The position numbers were made by a program, and so were the translations under genes. Of a stretch of DNA of 64,000 nucleotides, positions 17,601-26,596 are shown piece after piece. Within the stretch, counting starts at the first letter, position 1. Each line of letters opens with the position of its first letter. The notes under the pieces are model-generated. The model saw nothing but the letters and a program-made list of their open reading frames with translations. It was not told where the DNA came from and made no database searches. This stretch comes from Gammaproteobacteria bacterium (GTDB taxonomy: Bacteria; Pseudomonadota; Gammaproteobacteria; Pseudomonadales; Pseudohongiellaceae), in contig JAURWS010000030.1 in assembly GCA_030654835.1 (NCBI GenBank), positions 248,001 to 312,000 on the forward strand, in the 5' to 3' direction.

Positions 17601-19766
17601 TCAAGACGCCGCCGCACTCTTCGAAGTTTTCGTGGGCGCCTTGCGACTCTTGACCCGGGTCACCTTGCTCACCGGCTTGATCAGCCTGATGCGCTTCATG
17701 ACCCGTGCCAGATGGATACGGTTGCGCACGTTCAGCGACAGATTGACGATGCTGAAGCGCGCGTCGCGCTCGACGGTGCTGATCTTCTCGATATTAGCCT
17801 CGGCGCCGGTAATCGTGGTCGCCAGTTTGGCGATGATGCCGCGTTCGTTTTCGAGCTCCACGCGAATCTCCACCGAGAACTCGCCTTCCACGTTCGGATC
17901 CCAGCGCACGGAAATGCATTTCTCCGGGTTGTCATGGATCTCGGCGATGTTGCTGCAGCTGTCGGTGTGGATCACCATGCCGCGGCCGGTGCTGATGTGG
18001 CCGATGATGGGGTCGCCCGGAATCGGGTGGCAGCATTTCGCATAGCTCATCACCATGCCTTCCGAACCACGGATGGCCAGTGAGCTGTGCTTGCTGTCCT
18101 TGCCATTGTCCTGGACGGCTTCGGGAACAGTGTCGGGCATCAGCAGTCGCGCCACGACGTACGCCATGCGATTGCCCAGTCCGATGTCCTCCAGCAGGTT
18201 GTCCAGCTCCACCAGGTTGATCTGGCGCAGTGCCTTCTGAATTTCTTCTGGAGGAATCTTCTCCAGCTGTGTGCCAAAGCTGCCCAGCACCTTGTTGAGA
18301 AGCCGTCTGCCCAGTGACACAGACTCGGAGTGACGCTGATTCTTGAGGAAGTGGCGGATATTGCTGCGGGCCTTGCCGGTGACCACGAAGCTCAGCCAGG
18401 CCGGGTTGGGCTGGGTGCCGGGCGCGGTGATGATTTCCACCGTCTGGCCGCTTTCCAGTGGTTCGCTCAATGGCGCCAGACGGCGGCTGATGCGGCAGGC
18501 GACGCAGGAGTTGCCGACGTCGGTGTGCACCGCATAGGCAAAGTCCACGGCGGTGGAGCCGGCGGGCAGCTCCATGATGGTGCCCTTGGGCGTGAAGACG
18601 TAGATCTCGTCCGGGAACAGGTCGATCTTGACATTCTCGATGAATTCCAACGAGTTACCGGCGTTCTGCTGCATCTCCAGCAGGCCGTTGATCCACTGAC
18701 GGGCGCGGATATGCGCATTGTTCGGGGTGTCGTCGTGAGACTTGTACAGCCAGTGCGCGGCAATGCCGTTATTGGCCATGGCCTCCATCTCCTCGGTGCG
18801 GATCTGGATCTCGATGGGCACACCGTGCATCCCAAACAACGTAGTGTGCAGCGACTGGTAGCCATTGGCCTTGGGAATCGCGATGTAGTCTTTGAAGCGT
18901 CCCGGCACCGGTTTATAGAGGTTGTGCACGGCGCCCAGCACCCGGTAGCAGGTGTCGACCTTGTCGACCACGATGCGGAACGCATAGACGTCCATGATCT
19001 CGGAGAACGACTTGCGCTTGGCGCGCATCTTTTCGTAGATGCCGTAGAGGTGTTTTTCTCGGCCGAAGATGCGGGCGGGCATGCCTTCCCGGACGAGGCA
19101 GGCCTCCAGCGCCGTCTGAATCTGTTTGACGATTTCCTTGCGGTTGCCACGCACGCTCTTCACGGCGGCATTGATGCGTCGCGCCCGCATAGGGTAGAGC
19201 GCAGCGAAACCCAACTCCTCGAACTCGAGGCGGATGGCGTTCATGCCCAGGCGGTTGGCGATGGGCGCGTAGATGTCCAGCGTCTCGCGGGCAACGCGAC
19301 GGCGTTTTTCCGGGCTCAGCACGTCGAGCGTGCGCATGTTGTGCAGGCGGTCGGCCAGCTTGACCAGAATGACGCGGATGTCCTTGGCCATGGCGAGCGC
19401 CATCTTCTGGAAGTTCTCGGCTTGCGCCTCGGCGTGACTGCTGAAGGTGATCTTGTTGAGCTTGCTGACGCCATCGACCATCTCGGCAATGGCATCGCCG
19501 AACTGGCCCTTGACGGCCAGCTTGCTGATGCCGGTGTCTTCGATGACATCGTGCAGCATGGCCGCCACCAGGCTCTGGGGGTCCATGTGCATTTCGCTGA
19601 GAATGCCGGCGACGGCGAGGGGATGTGTGACATACGGCTCGCCACTGCGCCGGAACTGGCCGTCGTGGGCCTGTTCGGCGTAGTAGTAAGCGCGGCGGAC
19701 GAGGTTAACCTGCTCGCCTTCCAGGTACCCTGAAAGGCTGGTGGCCAGAGAGTCGATTGTGGTCAC
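17601..19766 (-). CDS. spoT: Bifunctional (p)ppGpp synthetase/hydrolase SpoT
   Basis: A 721-residue RelA/SpoT homologue (E. coli SpoT is 702) that makes and degrades the alarmone (p)ppGpp. The hydrolase HD domain is intact: 'YVTHPLAVAGILSEMHMDPQ' and 'LHDVIEDT' with the HD pair. The synthetase part has 'KEIVKQIQTALEACLV', then 'DVYAFRIVVDKVDTCYRVLG' and 'FKDYIAIPKANGYQSLHTT'. The TGS domain ('IYVFTPKGTIMELPAGSTAV') and a C-terminal ACT domain follow. The start is GTG at 19766 with AGGAAGGAG upstream. It sits 20 bases after rpoZ. Confidence 0.96.
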   Translation of the reverse strand: MTTIDSLATSLSGYLEGEQVNLVRRAYYYAEQAHDGQFRRSGEPYVTHPLAVAGILSEMHMDPQSLVAAMLHDVIEDTGISKLAVKGQFGDAIAEMVDGVSKLNKITFSSHAEAQAENFQKMALAMAKDIRVILVKLADRLHNMRTLDVLSPEKRRRVARETLDIYAPIANRLGMNAIRLEFEELGFAALYPMRARRINAAVKSVRGNRKEIVKQIQTALEACLVREGMPARIFGREKHLYGIYEKMRAKRKSFSEIMDVYAFRIVVDKVDTCYRVLGAVHNLYKPVPGRFKDYIAIPKANGYQSLHTTLFGMHGVPIEIQIRTEEMEAMANNGIAAHWLYKSHDDTPNNAHIRARQWINGLLEMQQNAGNSLEFIENVKIDLFPDEIYVFTPKGTIMELPAGSTAVDFAYAVHTDVGNSCVACRISRRLAPLSEPLESGQTVEIITAPGTQPNPAWLSFVVTGKARSNIRHFLKNQRHSESVSLGRRLLNKVLGSFGTQLEKIPPEEIQKALRQINLVELDNLLEDIGLGNRMAYVVARLLMPDTVPEAVQDNGKDSKHSSLAIRGSEGMVMSYAKCCHPIPGDPIIGHISTGRGMVIHTDSCSNIAEIHDNPEKCISVRWDPNVEGEFSVEIRVELENERGIIAKLATTITGAEANIEKISTVERDARFSIVNLSLNVRNRIHLARVMKRIRLIKPVSKVTRVKSRKAPTKTSKSAAAS

Positions 19767-19785
19767 AAGCCGACTCCTTCCTCAC

Positions 19786-20088
19786 TCAGAGGTCTTCGCC
19801 GAAGGAATCGTCGTCGTCGTTGTCGATGACTTTGGGTGGCGGTGCCTTCAGCTCGTCACGAGACAGCGTGATGATCGGCGTGTTGGTGCGGGCCGTCAGA
19901 ATACTGGCATCGACCAGACCGGCGGCGATCTCGCGCAGGGCGATCACGGTGGGCTTGTCATTGTCTGCCGGTACCAGCGGGTCTTTGCCACCGGTCTGAA
20001 TCTGACGGGCTCTCTTGCTGGAAATCATGACCAGCTGGAATCGATTGTCAACTTTGTCCAGACAATCTTCGACGGTAATACGGGCCAT
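19786..20088 (-). CDS. rpoZ: RNA polymerase omega subunit RpoZ
   Basis: A 100-residue omega subunit, which helps assemble RNA polymerase and forms part of the ppGpp site. The signature '[20 protein letters not shown]' and 'SKRARQI' are present, with 'ALREIAAGL' following. The tail is strongly acidic ('[11 protein letters not shown]'). The ATG at 20088 begins the family N-terminus; the frame continues upstream without family sequence. It lies in the gmk-rpoZ-spoT cluster. Confidence 0.95.
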   Translation of the reverse strand: MARITVEDCLDKVDNRFQLVMISSKRARQIQTGGKDPLVPADNDKPTVIALREIAAGLVDASILTARTNTPIITLSRDELKAPPPKVIDNDDDDSFGEDL

Positions 20089-20207
20089 AAAAACACCTGT
20101 TGTTGGATCTGTGGTATTGAGAAGACCGGCGATTCTACTAAAAGAGCGCCGACATTGCATGGTTAATTTGCTTGCAGCCCTTTATTTACGGACATGTGCG
20201 GGCTATT

Positions 20208-20867
<660 letters not shown>

Positions 20868-20905
20868 CTATAGCATTAAGGTCAAAGGGATCATCCCAGC
20901 GCTCT

Positions 20906-21529
20906 TCAGAAATTCCTCTCACGGAACCAGAGATTACACACCCACTTCTCGCCCTCGCGTATCGGCATTCCTGCATGAACACTGTCCAGATGCAGGTCGG
21001 CGGTGCCCGTGATGCAGTTGTGAAACAGCAGCATCCTGCCCTTGCGCGCATCCACGCCCATCCGCAGTTTCGGGAACACGGTGGCACCACTGCCCACCAC
21101 GTCGTTGAGATAGAGCAGGCAAGTCAGCAGCCGCTGACCGCCCCGCGCCATGCAGTGTTTGCCCGCCTCCGTGTCCGGATTCCAGCCATCGAAGTGCGGC
21201 GCGTAGCCTTGTGAGGGCAGATAATGCACGAGCTGGAAGGGTTCGGTATTGGCCAGCGGCAAGCCCACCACTGCGCAGATGCGCTCGGCGAGCGCGGCGA
21301 TCACCGCGTCGTGGCGCTGCGGTATCCAGCACACGGTGCCGGTGCGGCCAGTGTTGCCGATGACGCCGTTGTCAGCAATCGCCTGGGCGGGCTTTGCACG
21401 ATCCCGCCCCGCGCGCAGCAGGTGGTCGATTTCCTCCTGGCTGACGAAGTGCTCGAACACGCAAGCCGTGGGCGCGTCGCTCAAGTGAATGCTGCCGGCG
21501 TAGCGGGTATGGGGTGGGAAACTCATCAT
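20906..21529 (-). CDS. 2-oxoglutarate/Fe(II) oxygenase, prolyl 4-hydroxylase-like
   Basis: A 207-residue dioxygenase of the P4Hc type. The iron ligands are in 'YAPHFDGWNPD' (HxD) and the distal His in 'SVHAGMPIREGEKWVCNLWF', where the Lys that binds 2-oxoglutarate is in 'GEKW'. Bacterial members hydroxylate prolines in elongation factor Tu or other proteins; the substrate here is unknown. Its ATG overlaps the hrpB stop by four bases (ATGA), so it is probably co-transcribed with hrpB. Confidence 0.82.
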   Translation of the reverse strand: MMSFPPHTRYAGSIHLSDAPTACVFEHFVSQEEIDHLLRAGRDRAKPAQAIADNGVIGNTGRTGTVCWIPQRHDAVIAALAERICAVVGLPLANTEPFQLVHYLPSQGYAPHFDGWNPDTEAGKHCMARGGQRLLTCLLYLNDVVGSGATVFPKLRMGVDARKGRMLLFHNCITGTADLHLDSVHAGMPIREGEKWVCNLWFRERNF

Positions 21530-24126
21530 GTGCCTCGCTTCTTGGCGCGACTGGTGGGCTCGGCCTGCAATGGGTCATCCGGCCACGGGTGCCGGGGATA
21601 GCGGCCGCGCAGATCCTTGCGGACCTCGAAGTAGGAGTTGCTCCAGAACCCGGCCAGATCGCGCGTCACCTGTACCGGACGCCGTGCCGGGGAGAGCAGG
21701 TGCAGCAGCACGGGCACGCGGCCATTCACCAGCGTCGGCGTGTGGGTCTGCCCGAACAGCTCCTGCAGTTTTACCGCCAGTATCGGCTCCGGCCCCGTGT
21801 AGTCAACGGCGATCTGGCTGCCGCTGGGGACACCGATATGGGTCGGTGCCAGCTGGCCGAGCTGTTGTTGCAGCGTCCAGTCCAGAGATTCGAGCAGATA
21901 GCGTCCGAGCGGCAGACGGTCGAGCTGCTCCATGCGGGTGATGCCATCGAGCCGTGGCGCGAGCCACTGTTCGAGGCTGGCGAGCAGGGCGCGGTCGCCG
22001 ACTTCCGGCCATGGCGGGCCAAGCACGCGCTGCAGTAAACGCAGGCGGCCGAGCAGTTGCTGATCCTCGTCCGACCACTGCAGGTGGCCACGCTGGCGCA
22101 ACGCATTGAGCAGGCCGGTGCGGATCGCTTCGGGTGGCAGCGAGGTCATGGCGCGTTGCTCCAGCACCAAGGCGCCGAGCTCACGCACCTCCTCGCCGAT
22201 CAATCGGCCGGCTGCCGTGTCCCAGCGCACTTCGGCCCGCCACTGACGCGTCTGTGGGAAGCAGATCTCTAGTTGCTGGCGAGTGATGGTGATGGCGTGG
22301 AAGACCCGTGCGCCGGTGGCGTCGCCATCCAGTTCCACCGCGACGATGAATTCGGCCCGGCTCAGTGCCTGGCTCTCTGGCAGCAATGCCTGGCCGCCAC
22401 TGACAAGCTTGAACCGTACCTGGTTTTTGTCGGTGGTTTGCCGCTGATTCTGCGCGATGCGATCCGGCCAGGCGTGTGCCAGCAGGATCGGCAAGGTGTC
22501 CAGATCGCTGACGTCCAGATTGCAACCCGCTCGCGTGGCCCACTGCTGGGCAGCGCGGCGCCAGTGCGCATCGCGGGCGGGCCCACTCCCACGGTTTGAT
22601 GGTGTGGCAGAGACCATGTGGGAGCGGGCCTCGCCCGCGATCACTTTCTGATCCCGCCCCTGCATCACGGGCCTGTGCGCCAGTATCTGCGCGATATCGG
22701 GTTCCGTGCCGCCCAGCGACTCTTCGACCCACGCGATCACCCAGCATGCCAGCGGCAATGCCTGCTGCCGTGCTGCAACTTCCAGGAGTACCGCCAGACG
22801 CGGATGCGCTGGCCAACGCGCACACTGCCGCCCCAGTGCCGTCAGCGTGCCATCGGCCTGCGTCACCTGCAGGGTCTGCAATAATTGCTTACCGCTGTTG
22901 ATGGCAGACAGGGGCGGAGGGGTGACCCAGCTCAATTGCAGTGGATCACTCACCCCCCAGCGGATCAGTTCGAACACCAGCGCGGAGAGGTCTGCCTGCA
23001 CGATCTCCGGTTCGCGGTGCGCGGCGAGCATGTGCTCCTCGGCCCACAATCGATAGCAATGCCCGGCTGCCTCGCGCCCGGCCCGGCCACGGCGCTGATC
23101 GGCGCTGGCTCGGTTGACGCGGCGGGTCTCCAGCGATGTGAGACCCGAGCGCGGCTGAAACACCGGCACGCGCTCCAGCCCGGCATCGATGACGATGTGC
23201 ACACCCGGCACGGTCAGGCTGGACTCGGCGATGGCGGTGGACAGGATGACGCGGCGGCGTCCGTCCACGGGGCGACTCAGCACCGCCTGCTGCTGGGCAA
23301 GGGCCAGCTGCCCGTGCAAGGGACAAATCTCGATGGTCGAAGGCAGGCTGTCCGCCAGCGCGTTCTGCAGGCGGCGTATCTCCGCCTGCCCGGGCAGAAA
23401 CACCAGGACGTTGCCTTCCTGAATCGCCAAGGCCTCGCGGACCACCGCCGCCTGATGGCGCTCGGCGGGTTCGCGTAACGGCGGGGAGCGGTAATGCGTG
23501 GTGACAGGCCAGATGCGGCCGGGGCAATCGATCACGGGCGTCTGCGCGCCGAGCACCTGTAGCAGTGCGCCGACGTCCAGTGTGGCGGACATCACCAGCA
23601 GGCGCAGGTCCTCGCGCAGCCCCTGCTGGGCGTCCAGCGCCAATGCCAGGCCAAGGTCCGCCTCCAGACTGCGCTCATGAAATTCGTCGAAGATGATGCC
23701 GACCACACCCTCGAGGCTCGGATCGTCCTGCAACATCCGCGTGAGAATGCCCTGCGTCACCACCTCCAGGCGCGTGTGCCGACTGACCTTCGACTCGCCC
23801 CGCACCCGGTAGCCCACGGTCTGCCCCAGTGCTTCACCGAGCTGCTCGGCCATGAACCCTGCCGCAAGCCTTGCCGCCACGCGTCGAGGCTCCAGAAGTA
23901 ACCACTTGCCTTGTCCCAACGACGAATGTGGGAGCGGGCCCGCCCGCGATTGACCTACTCCCTGCCCTGTCACACCCAACAACGCCAGCGGCACCCGTGT
24001 GGTCTTACCCGCGCCGGGCTGAGCAACCAGCAGGCAGCGCGAATTGCCGCGCAGCGCATCCAGGAGCTGCGGGATAACGGCGTCGATGGGCAGGGTGCCG
24101 ACGGTTGGAGGATTCAGGTCTTTCAA
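21526..24126 (-). CDS. hrpB: ATP-dependent helicase HrpB with REP-derived inserts
   Basis: An 866-residue DEAH/RHA-family helicase. Walker A is 'LVAQPGAGKTTRVP', motif II 'IIFDEFHERS' (DEFH variant of DEAH), motif III 'LVMSATLD', motif VI 'QRRGRAGR'. The C-terminal HrpB domain is present ('PTPTLVNGRVPVLLHLLSPA'-like, split over the tail). Its physiological role is unsettled. E. coli HrpB is about 810-820 residues; here two inserts are encoded by REP sequences in frame, one near residues 62-70 and one around residues 495-520. No ATG fits; TTG at 24126, just before 'LPIDAVIPQLLDAL', is preferred. An upstream extension would overlap the divergent PIN gene's leader. Confidence 0.88.
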   Translation of the reverse strand: MKDLNPPTVGTLPIDAVIPQLLDALRGNSRCLLVAQPGAGKTTRVPLALLGVTGQGVGQSRAGPLPHSSLGQGKWLLLEPRRVAARLAAGFMAEQLGEALGQTVGYRVRGESKVSRHTRLEVVTQGILTRMLQDDPSLEGVVGIIFDEFHERSLEADLGLALALDAQQGLREDLRLLVMSATLDVGALLQVLGAQTPVIDCPGRIWPVTTHYRSPPLREPAERHQAAVVREALAIQEGNVLVFLPGQAEIRRLQNALADSLPSTIEICPLHGQLALAQQQAVLSRPVDGRRRVILSTAIAESSLTVPGVHIVIDAGLERVPVFQPRSGLTSLETRRVNRASADQRRGRAGREAAGHCYRLWAEEHMLAAHREPEIVQADLSALVFELIRWGVSDPLQLSWVTPPPLSAINSGKQLLQTLQVTQADGTLTALGRQCARWPAHPRLAVLLEVAARQQALPLACWVIAWVEESLGGTEPDIAQILAHRPVMQGRDQKVIAGEARSHMVSATPSNRGSGPARDAHWRRAAQQWATRAGCNLDVSDLDTLPILLAHAWPDRIAQNQRQTTDKNQVRFKLVSGGQALLPESQALSRAEFIVAVELDGDATGARVFHAITITRQQLEICFPQTRQWRAEVRWDTAAGRLIGEEVRELGALVLEQRAMTSLPPEAIRTGLLNALRQRGHLQWSDEDQQLLGRLRLLQRVLGPPWPEVGDRALLASLEQWLAPRLDGITRMEQLDRLPLGRYLLESLDWTLQQQLGQLAPTHIGVPSGSQIAVDYTGPEPILAVKLQELFGQTHTPTLVNGRVPVLLHLLSPARRPVQVTRDLAGFWSNSYFEVRKDLRGRYPRHPWPDDPLQAEPTSRAKKRGT
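22571..22641. repeat. REPIN inside the hrpB coding sequence
   Basis: Two REP arms in inverted orientation (22571-22592 and 22618-22641) separated by about 25 bases. The whole element is read in frame by hrpB on the minus strand and codes for a serine/glycine/arginine-rich stretch around 'EARSHMVSATPSNRGSGPAR'. Confidence 0.85.
23929..23950. repeat. Single REP inside the hrpB coding sequence
   Basis: TGTGGGAGCGGGCC followed by CGCCCGCGA, one complete REP palindrome. It is read in frame by hrpB between the Walker A motif and the segment 'KWLLLEPRRVAARLA', giving the insert 'GQSRAGPLPHSS'. Confidence 0.85.
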
Positions 24127-24293
24127 GCAGGTTCTCTTCTGGTATCTGGGGTAGTTTTTGGATTGAGTGCGGCCTTGCAGCAGACCACGGCAGCAGACCA
24201 CGAGAGTACGCGAACTTTGATTATTCCGGTATACGAGGCTTCCGATTCCCACTACTGTTGAAGCAGAATTCATCGCCACCGGAGCAAGCACCA

Positions 24294-24914
24294 TTGAAAG
24301 ACCGCTATGTCATCGACACCAACGTACTCATCGCCGCCAGCGCTGCGATGGCGACGCGTTCCGGCAAGCCCCTGCTGCCTCATCACCGTGAGGTCACGCC
24401 ACAGGACGCCGCGCAACTGGAGAAAGTGCTCGACTGGCTGATTGCCTTTGAGCAGAGTGAATCACGGCTGGTGCTGGACAATGCAGGACAGATCAACGTG
24501 GAATATCACCACAAGCTCGATTTTTATGACTATGGCATTCAGGTGGTGATGCTCAAGTTGAGCCGCGAACAGATTGACCGCGTCAACGTCGAGTATGATG
24601 CCGATGGCAACGGCATCGTCCCGCAGCCGCTTGATGAGACCGTGCATGATCTGGCCGATCGCAAGATGGTGGCCGCTGCCATTGCGGCTCTGCTGTTGCC
24701 CGGCAGCAGCGCCGTCGCCTTTGCCGGAGACACGGACTGGTACGACTGGGAGACGGCGCTGTTGCAGACCGGGCTGACGCTGGAGCCGATCATCGAGACA
24801 TGGTCACGTGCCAAGTATGCAGAGAAGACTTCGCGGCAGGCCAAGCGGCATCCTCCGCAGAAACATACTAAACAGACTCACCATCAACAGACGCCACAAG
24901 GTTTCAAACCATGA
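24294..24914 (+). CDS. PIN-domain RNase-like protein
   Basis: A 206-residue protein whose residues 1-170 look like a PIN nuclease domain: 'YVIDTNVLIAASAAM' with the first Asp, a mid-domain Glu in 'INVEYHHK', 'HDLADRKMVAAAIA' and 'AFAGDTDWYDWE' with the remaining acidic residues that bind Mg2+ or Mn2+. The tail is basic and His-rich ('RQAKRHPPQKHTKQTHHQQ'). The start is TTG at 24294 with GGAG nine bases upstream. The stop overlaps the ATG of the RNA ligase gene by four bases (ATGA), a strong sign of co-translation. There is no small antitoxin gene upstream, so a VapC-type toxin role is less likely than an RNA-processing role with the ligase. Confidence 0.75.
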   Translation: MKDRYVIDTNVLIAASAAMATRSGKPLLPHHREVTPQDAAQLEKVLDWLIAFEQSESRLVLDNAGQINVEYHHKLDFYDYGIQVVMLKLSREQIDRVNVEYDADGNGIVPQPLDETVHDLADRKMVAAAIAALLLPGSSAVAFAGDTDWYDWETALLQTGLTLEPIIETWSRAKYAEKTSRQAKRHPPQKHTKQTHHQQTPQGFKP

Positions 24915-25609
24915 CCGAATTCTTTCGTTTCCCTCACACCTGTCATGTGCTCTGGCTTGGCGAAGGAGAGCCACGTGGAGACAAGGTGCTCACGTCGCAT
25001 GAGGCAAACGTGCTGCTTGAAAACGAGATCATCATTGAAGAGAAACTCGACGGCGCCAACCTCGGGATTTCGCTGGACGACAACGGGGAATTGCAGGCCC
25101 AGAACCGTGGGCACTATCTCGAAAAACCTTACAACGGTCAGTTCTCCAGATTGAACGCCTGGCTGGGGCAATACGAGTATGGGCTGAAGATACACCTGAG
25201 TCCCGATCTGATTCTCTTCGGTGAATGGTGTGCGGCGCGGCATTCCCTCGACTATCACGAGCTGCCGGACTGGTTCCTGTTGTTCGACGTCTACGACCGT
25301 GCGACAGAAAAATTCTGGAGTGTGGCGCGTCGCAACGAACTGGGTTATGCGCTTGGCCTGACCATGGTGCCGGAACTCAAGCGTGGCACCTTCACCAAGG
25401 AGCAGTTGACGCACTTTCTGGAAGGCGCGGACAGTCGTTACCGGCCAGGGCAGGTGGAGGGTATCGTGGTTCGCCACGACACAGAGGAATGGAACGAGGG
25501 ACGCGCGAAATTTGTGAACAAGAATTTTGTGCAGGCGATCGAGGAGCATTGGCGCAGCCGTGCGCTCGAGTGGAATCAGGTGGCCACGCCACCACGCCAC
25601 GATCAGTAA
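24911..25609 (+). CDS. RNA ligase-family nucleotidyltransferase
   Basis: A 232-residue protein of the covalent nucleotidyltransferase superfamily, RNA ligase type. Motif I is 'EEKLDGANLG', so K45 should take the AMP. 'LFGEWCAARHSLDY' corresponds to motif III, 'VEGIVVRHD' to motif IV, and 'AKFVNKNF' to motif V. It lacks a large C-terminal domain, so it is near the minimal catalytic module. RNA ligases seal 5'-phosphate and 3'-hydroxyl ends after ATP activation. The four-base overlap with the PIN gene suggests a cleavage and repair or processing pair. Whether it seals RNA or only adenylates a substrate is unknown. Confidence 0.8.
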   Translation: MTEFFRFPHTCHVLWLGEGEPRGDKVLTSHEANVLLENEIIIEEKLDGANLGISLDDNGELQAQNRGHYLEKPYNGQFSRLNAWLGQYEYGLKIHLSPDLILFGEWCAARHSLDYHELPDWFLLFDVYDRATEKFWSVARRNELGYALGLTMVPELKRGTFTKEQLTHFLEGADSRYRPGQVEGIVVRHDTEEWNEGRAKFVNKNFVQAIEEHWRSRALEWNQVATPPRHDQ

Positions 25610-25612
25610 ATC

Positions 25613-25804
25613 TCAGGCCGGCGGATATCCGGCCTCGGTCAGCGCGTGCTTGATTGCCTCTATCCCCGCAGTGGTTTCCAAGGAGACTTTCCTGCTCTCC
25701 AGATCAGTTTCCACAATTGCGTTGGCATCCAGAGTTTTCACCGCAGCGGTGATCGCTTTGACACAATGGCCGCAGCTCATATCGGGGACTGTTAGGTTCA
25801 GCAT
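25613..25804 (-). CDS. Heavy-metal-associated (HMA) domain protein, CopZ-like
   Basis: A 63-residue single-domain metal carrier. The metal-binding motif is MxCxxC, here 'MSCGHC' with Cys11 and Cys14, followed by the usual beta-alpha-beta-beta-alpha-beta pattern. It could be a copper chaperone or a mercury/silver-binding carrier. No metal transport ATPase is adjacent. It is convergent with the RNA ligase gene, with three bases between them. Confidence 0.85.
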   Translation of the reverse strand: MLNLTVPDMSCGHCVKAITAAVKTLDANAIVETDLESRKVSLETTAGIEAIKHALTEAGYPPA

Positions 25805-25896
25805 GTTGACTCCTGATGACGTTGACTGTGTGCTAGATGCGCATAGTGTCCCCCTTGGGAGGGGGGCACGTCAAGTGTCAGTTTTGTACTTCCATG

Positions 25897-26313
25897 CTAG
25901 CGATCAAGGCTTTCTGAGTAATGCCTCGTGCCATAGTAGGAATGAATCTGCCGTCCCCAGGTTTCATCTGCCATGTTCGGCCACCTATCCTTGTTGAATC
26001 CCGGGGCATTTTGCAGCTTCTCTCTGTCAGCGTCCAATATGAAGCGCTTGTTCACCGTGTCCAGCTTCAATCCATTCCAGGGTACCGCGAATAACTTCTC
26101 TCCCATCCCGAAGATACCACCGAAACTCAGCACTGCATACGCGACCCGACCGTCGTGCATATCAAGCATGATGTCCTTGATGCCACCAAGATCATCCTCC
26201 TGAAGGTTGTACACTTTATTCCCAACCAGCGAGTCGACACTCATCAGTCCTGGACCAGCACCGTTGGATTTCCCGTTGTAAATATTTTCGCTTCCGCGAA
26301 TTTCATTATTCAT
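25897..26313 (-). CDS. PRC-barrel domain protein
   Basis: A 138-residue protein with a PRC-barrel at about residues 25-110: 'SVDSLVGNKVYNLQEDDLGG', 'IKDIMLDMHDGRVAYAVLSF' and 'FAVPWNGLKLD' are typical. The C-terminus contains a 'GFNKDRWPNMADETWGRQIH' segment found in a stress-linked PRC-barrel subgroup. The ATG at 26313 is preferred because a CAGGAGA lies just upstream. Related genes are often induced by osmotic or oxidative stress. The gene opens the minus side of the stress cluster, divergent from the membrane protein gene. Confidence 0.78.
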   Translation of the reverse strand: MNNEIRGSENIYNGKSNGAGPGLMSVDSLVGNKVYNLQEDDLGGIKDIMLDMHDGRVAYAVLSFGGIFGMGEKLFAVPWNGLKLDTVNKRFILDADREKLQNAPGFNKDRWPNMADETWGRQIHSYYGTRHYSESLDR

Positions 26314-26596
26314 GATCTTCTCCTGATTATTAAAATATTCGTGAACAGCACAGGCCGCAATCAAGCGATCAACGTGCATGTCAACAACAGCGAAAACATA
26401 CCACTTTCGAACGTCAATATGTGCGCGGTCTATGCATTGTTACATGATTGTTGTGATGGTAGTGTTCTTCAACACTTCCTTTGAATTTGTGTTCTCGATA
26501 AGCGTGACACCGTACAGTTCGACTTAAATTCACGGGGCATTCTTAGCCCAATGTTCAATTATATACAACTCATGATGCTGAATATCCGGGAGTCAA
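26314..26596. other. Divergent promoter region of the stress cluster
   Basis: This 283-bp AT-rich gap separates the PRC-barrel gene and the membrane protein gene. It probably carries two promoters. One inverted repeat is visible (AGTGTT-CTTC-AACACT at 26461-26476). No small gene is evident. Confidence 0.4.
26461..26476. promoter_or_regulatory. Inverted repeat in the stress-cluster promoter region
   Basis: AGTGTT and AACACT form a perfect 6-bp inverted repeat with a CTTC spacer, about 120 bp from the membrane-protein start. It could be an operator; no protein can be assigned. Confidence 0.35.

Noticed and set aside
18330-19733. A plus-strand open frame of about 467 codons opposite spoT
   Set aside because: Same reason: it follows the codon structure of spoT and shows no recognisable protein pattern.
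24127-24293. Upstream extension of hrpB or of the PIN gene through this gap
   Set aside because: Both frames stay open, but neither adds family residues, and the starts at 24126 and 24294 have the better context.
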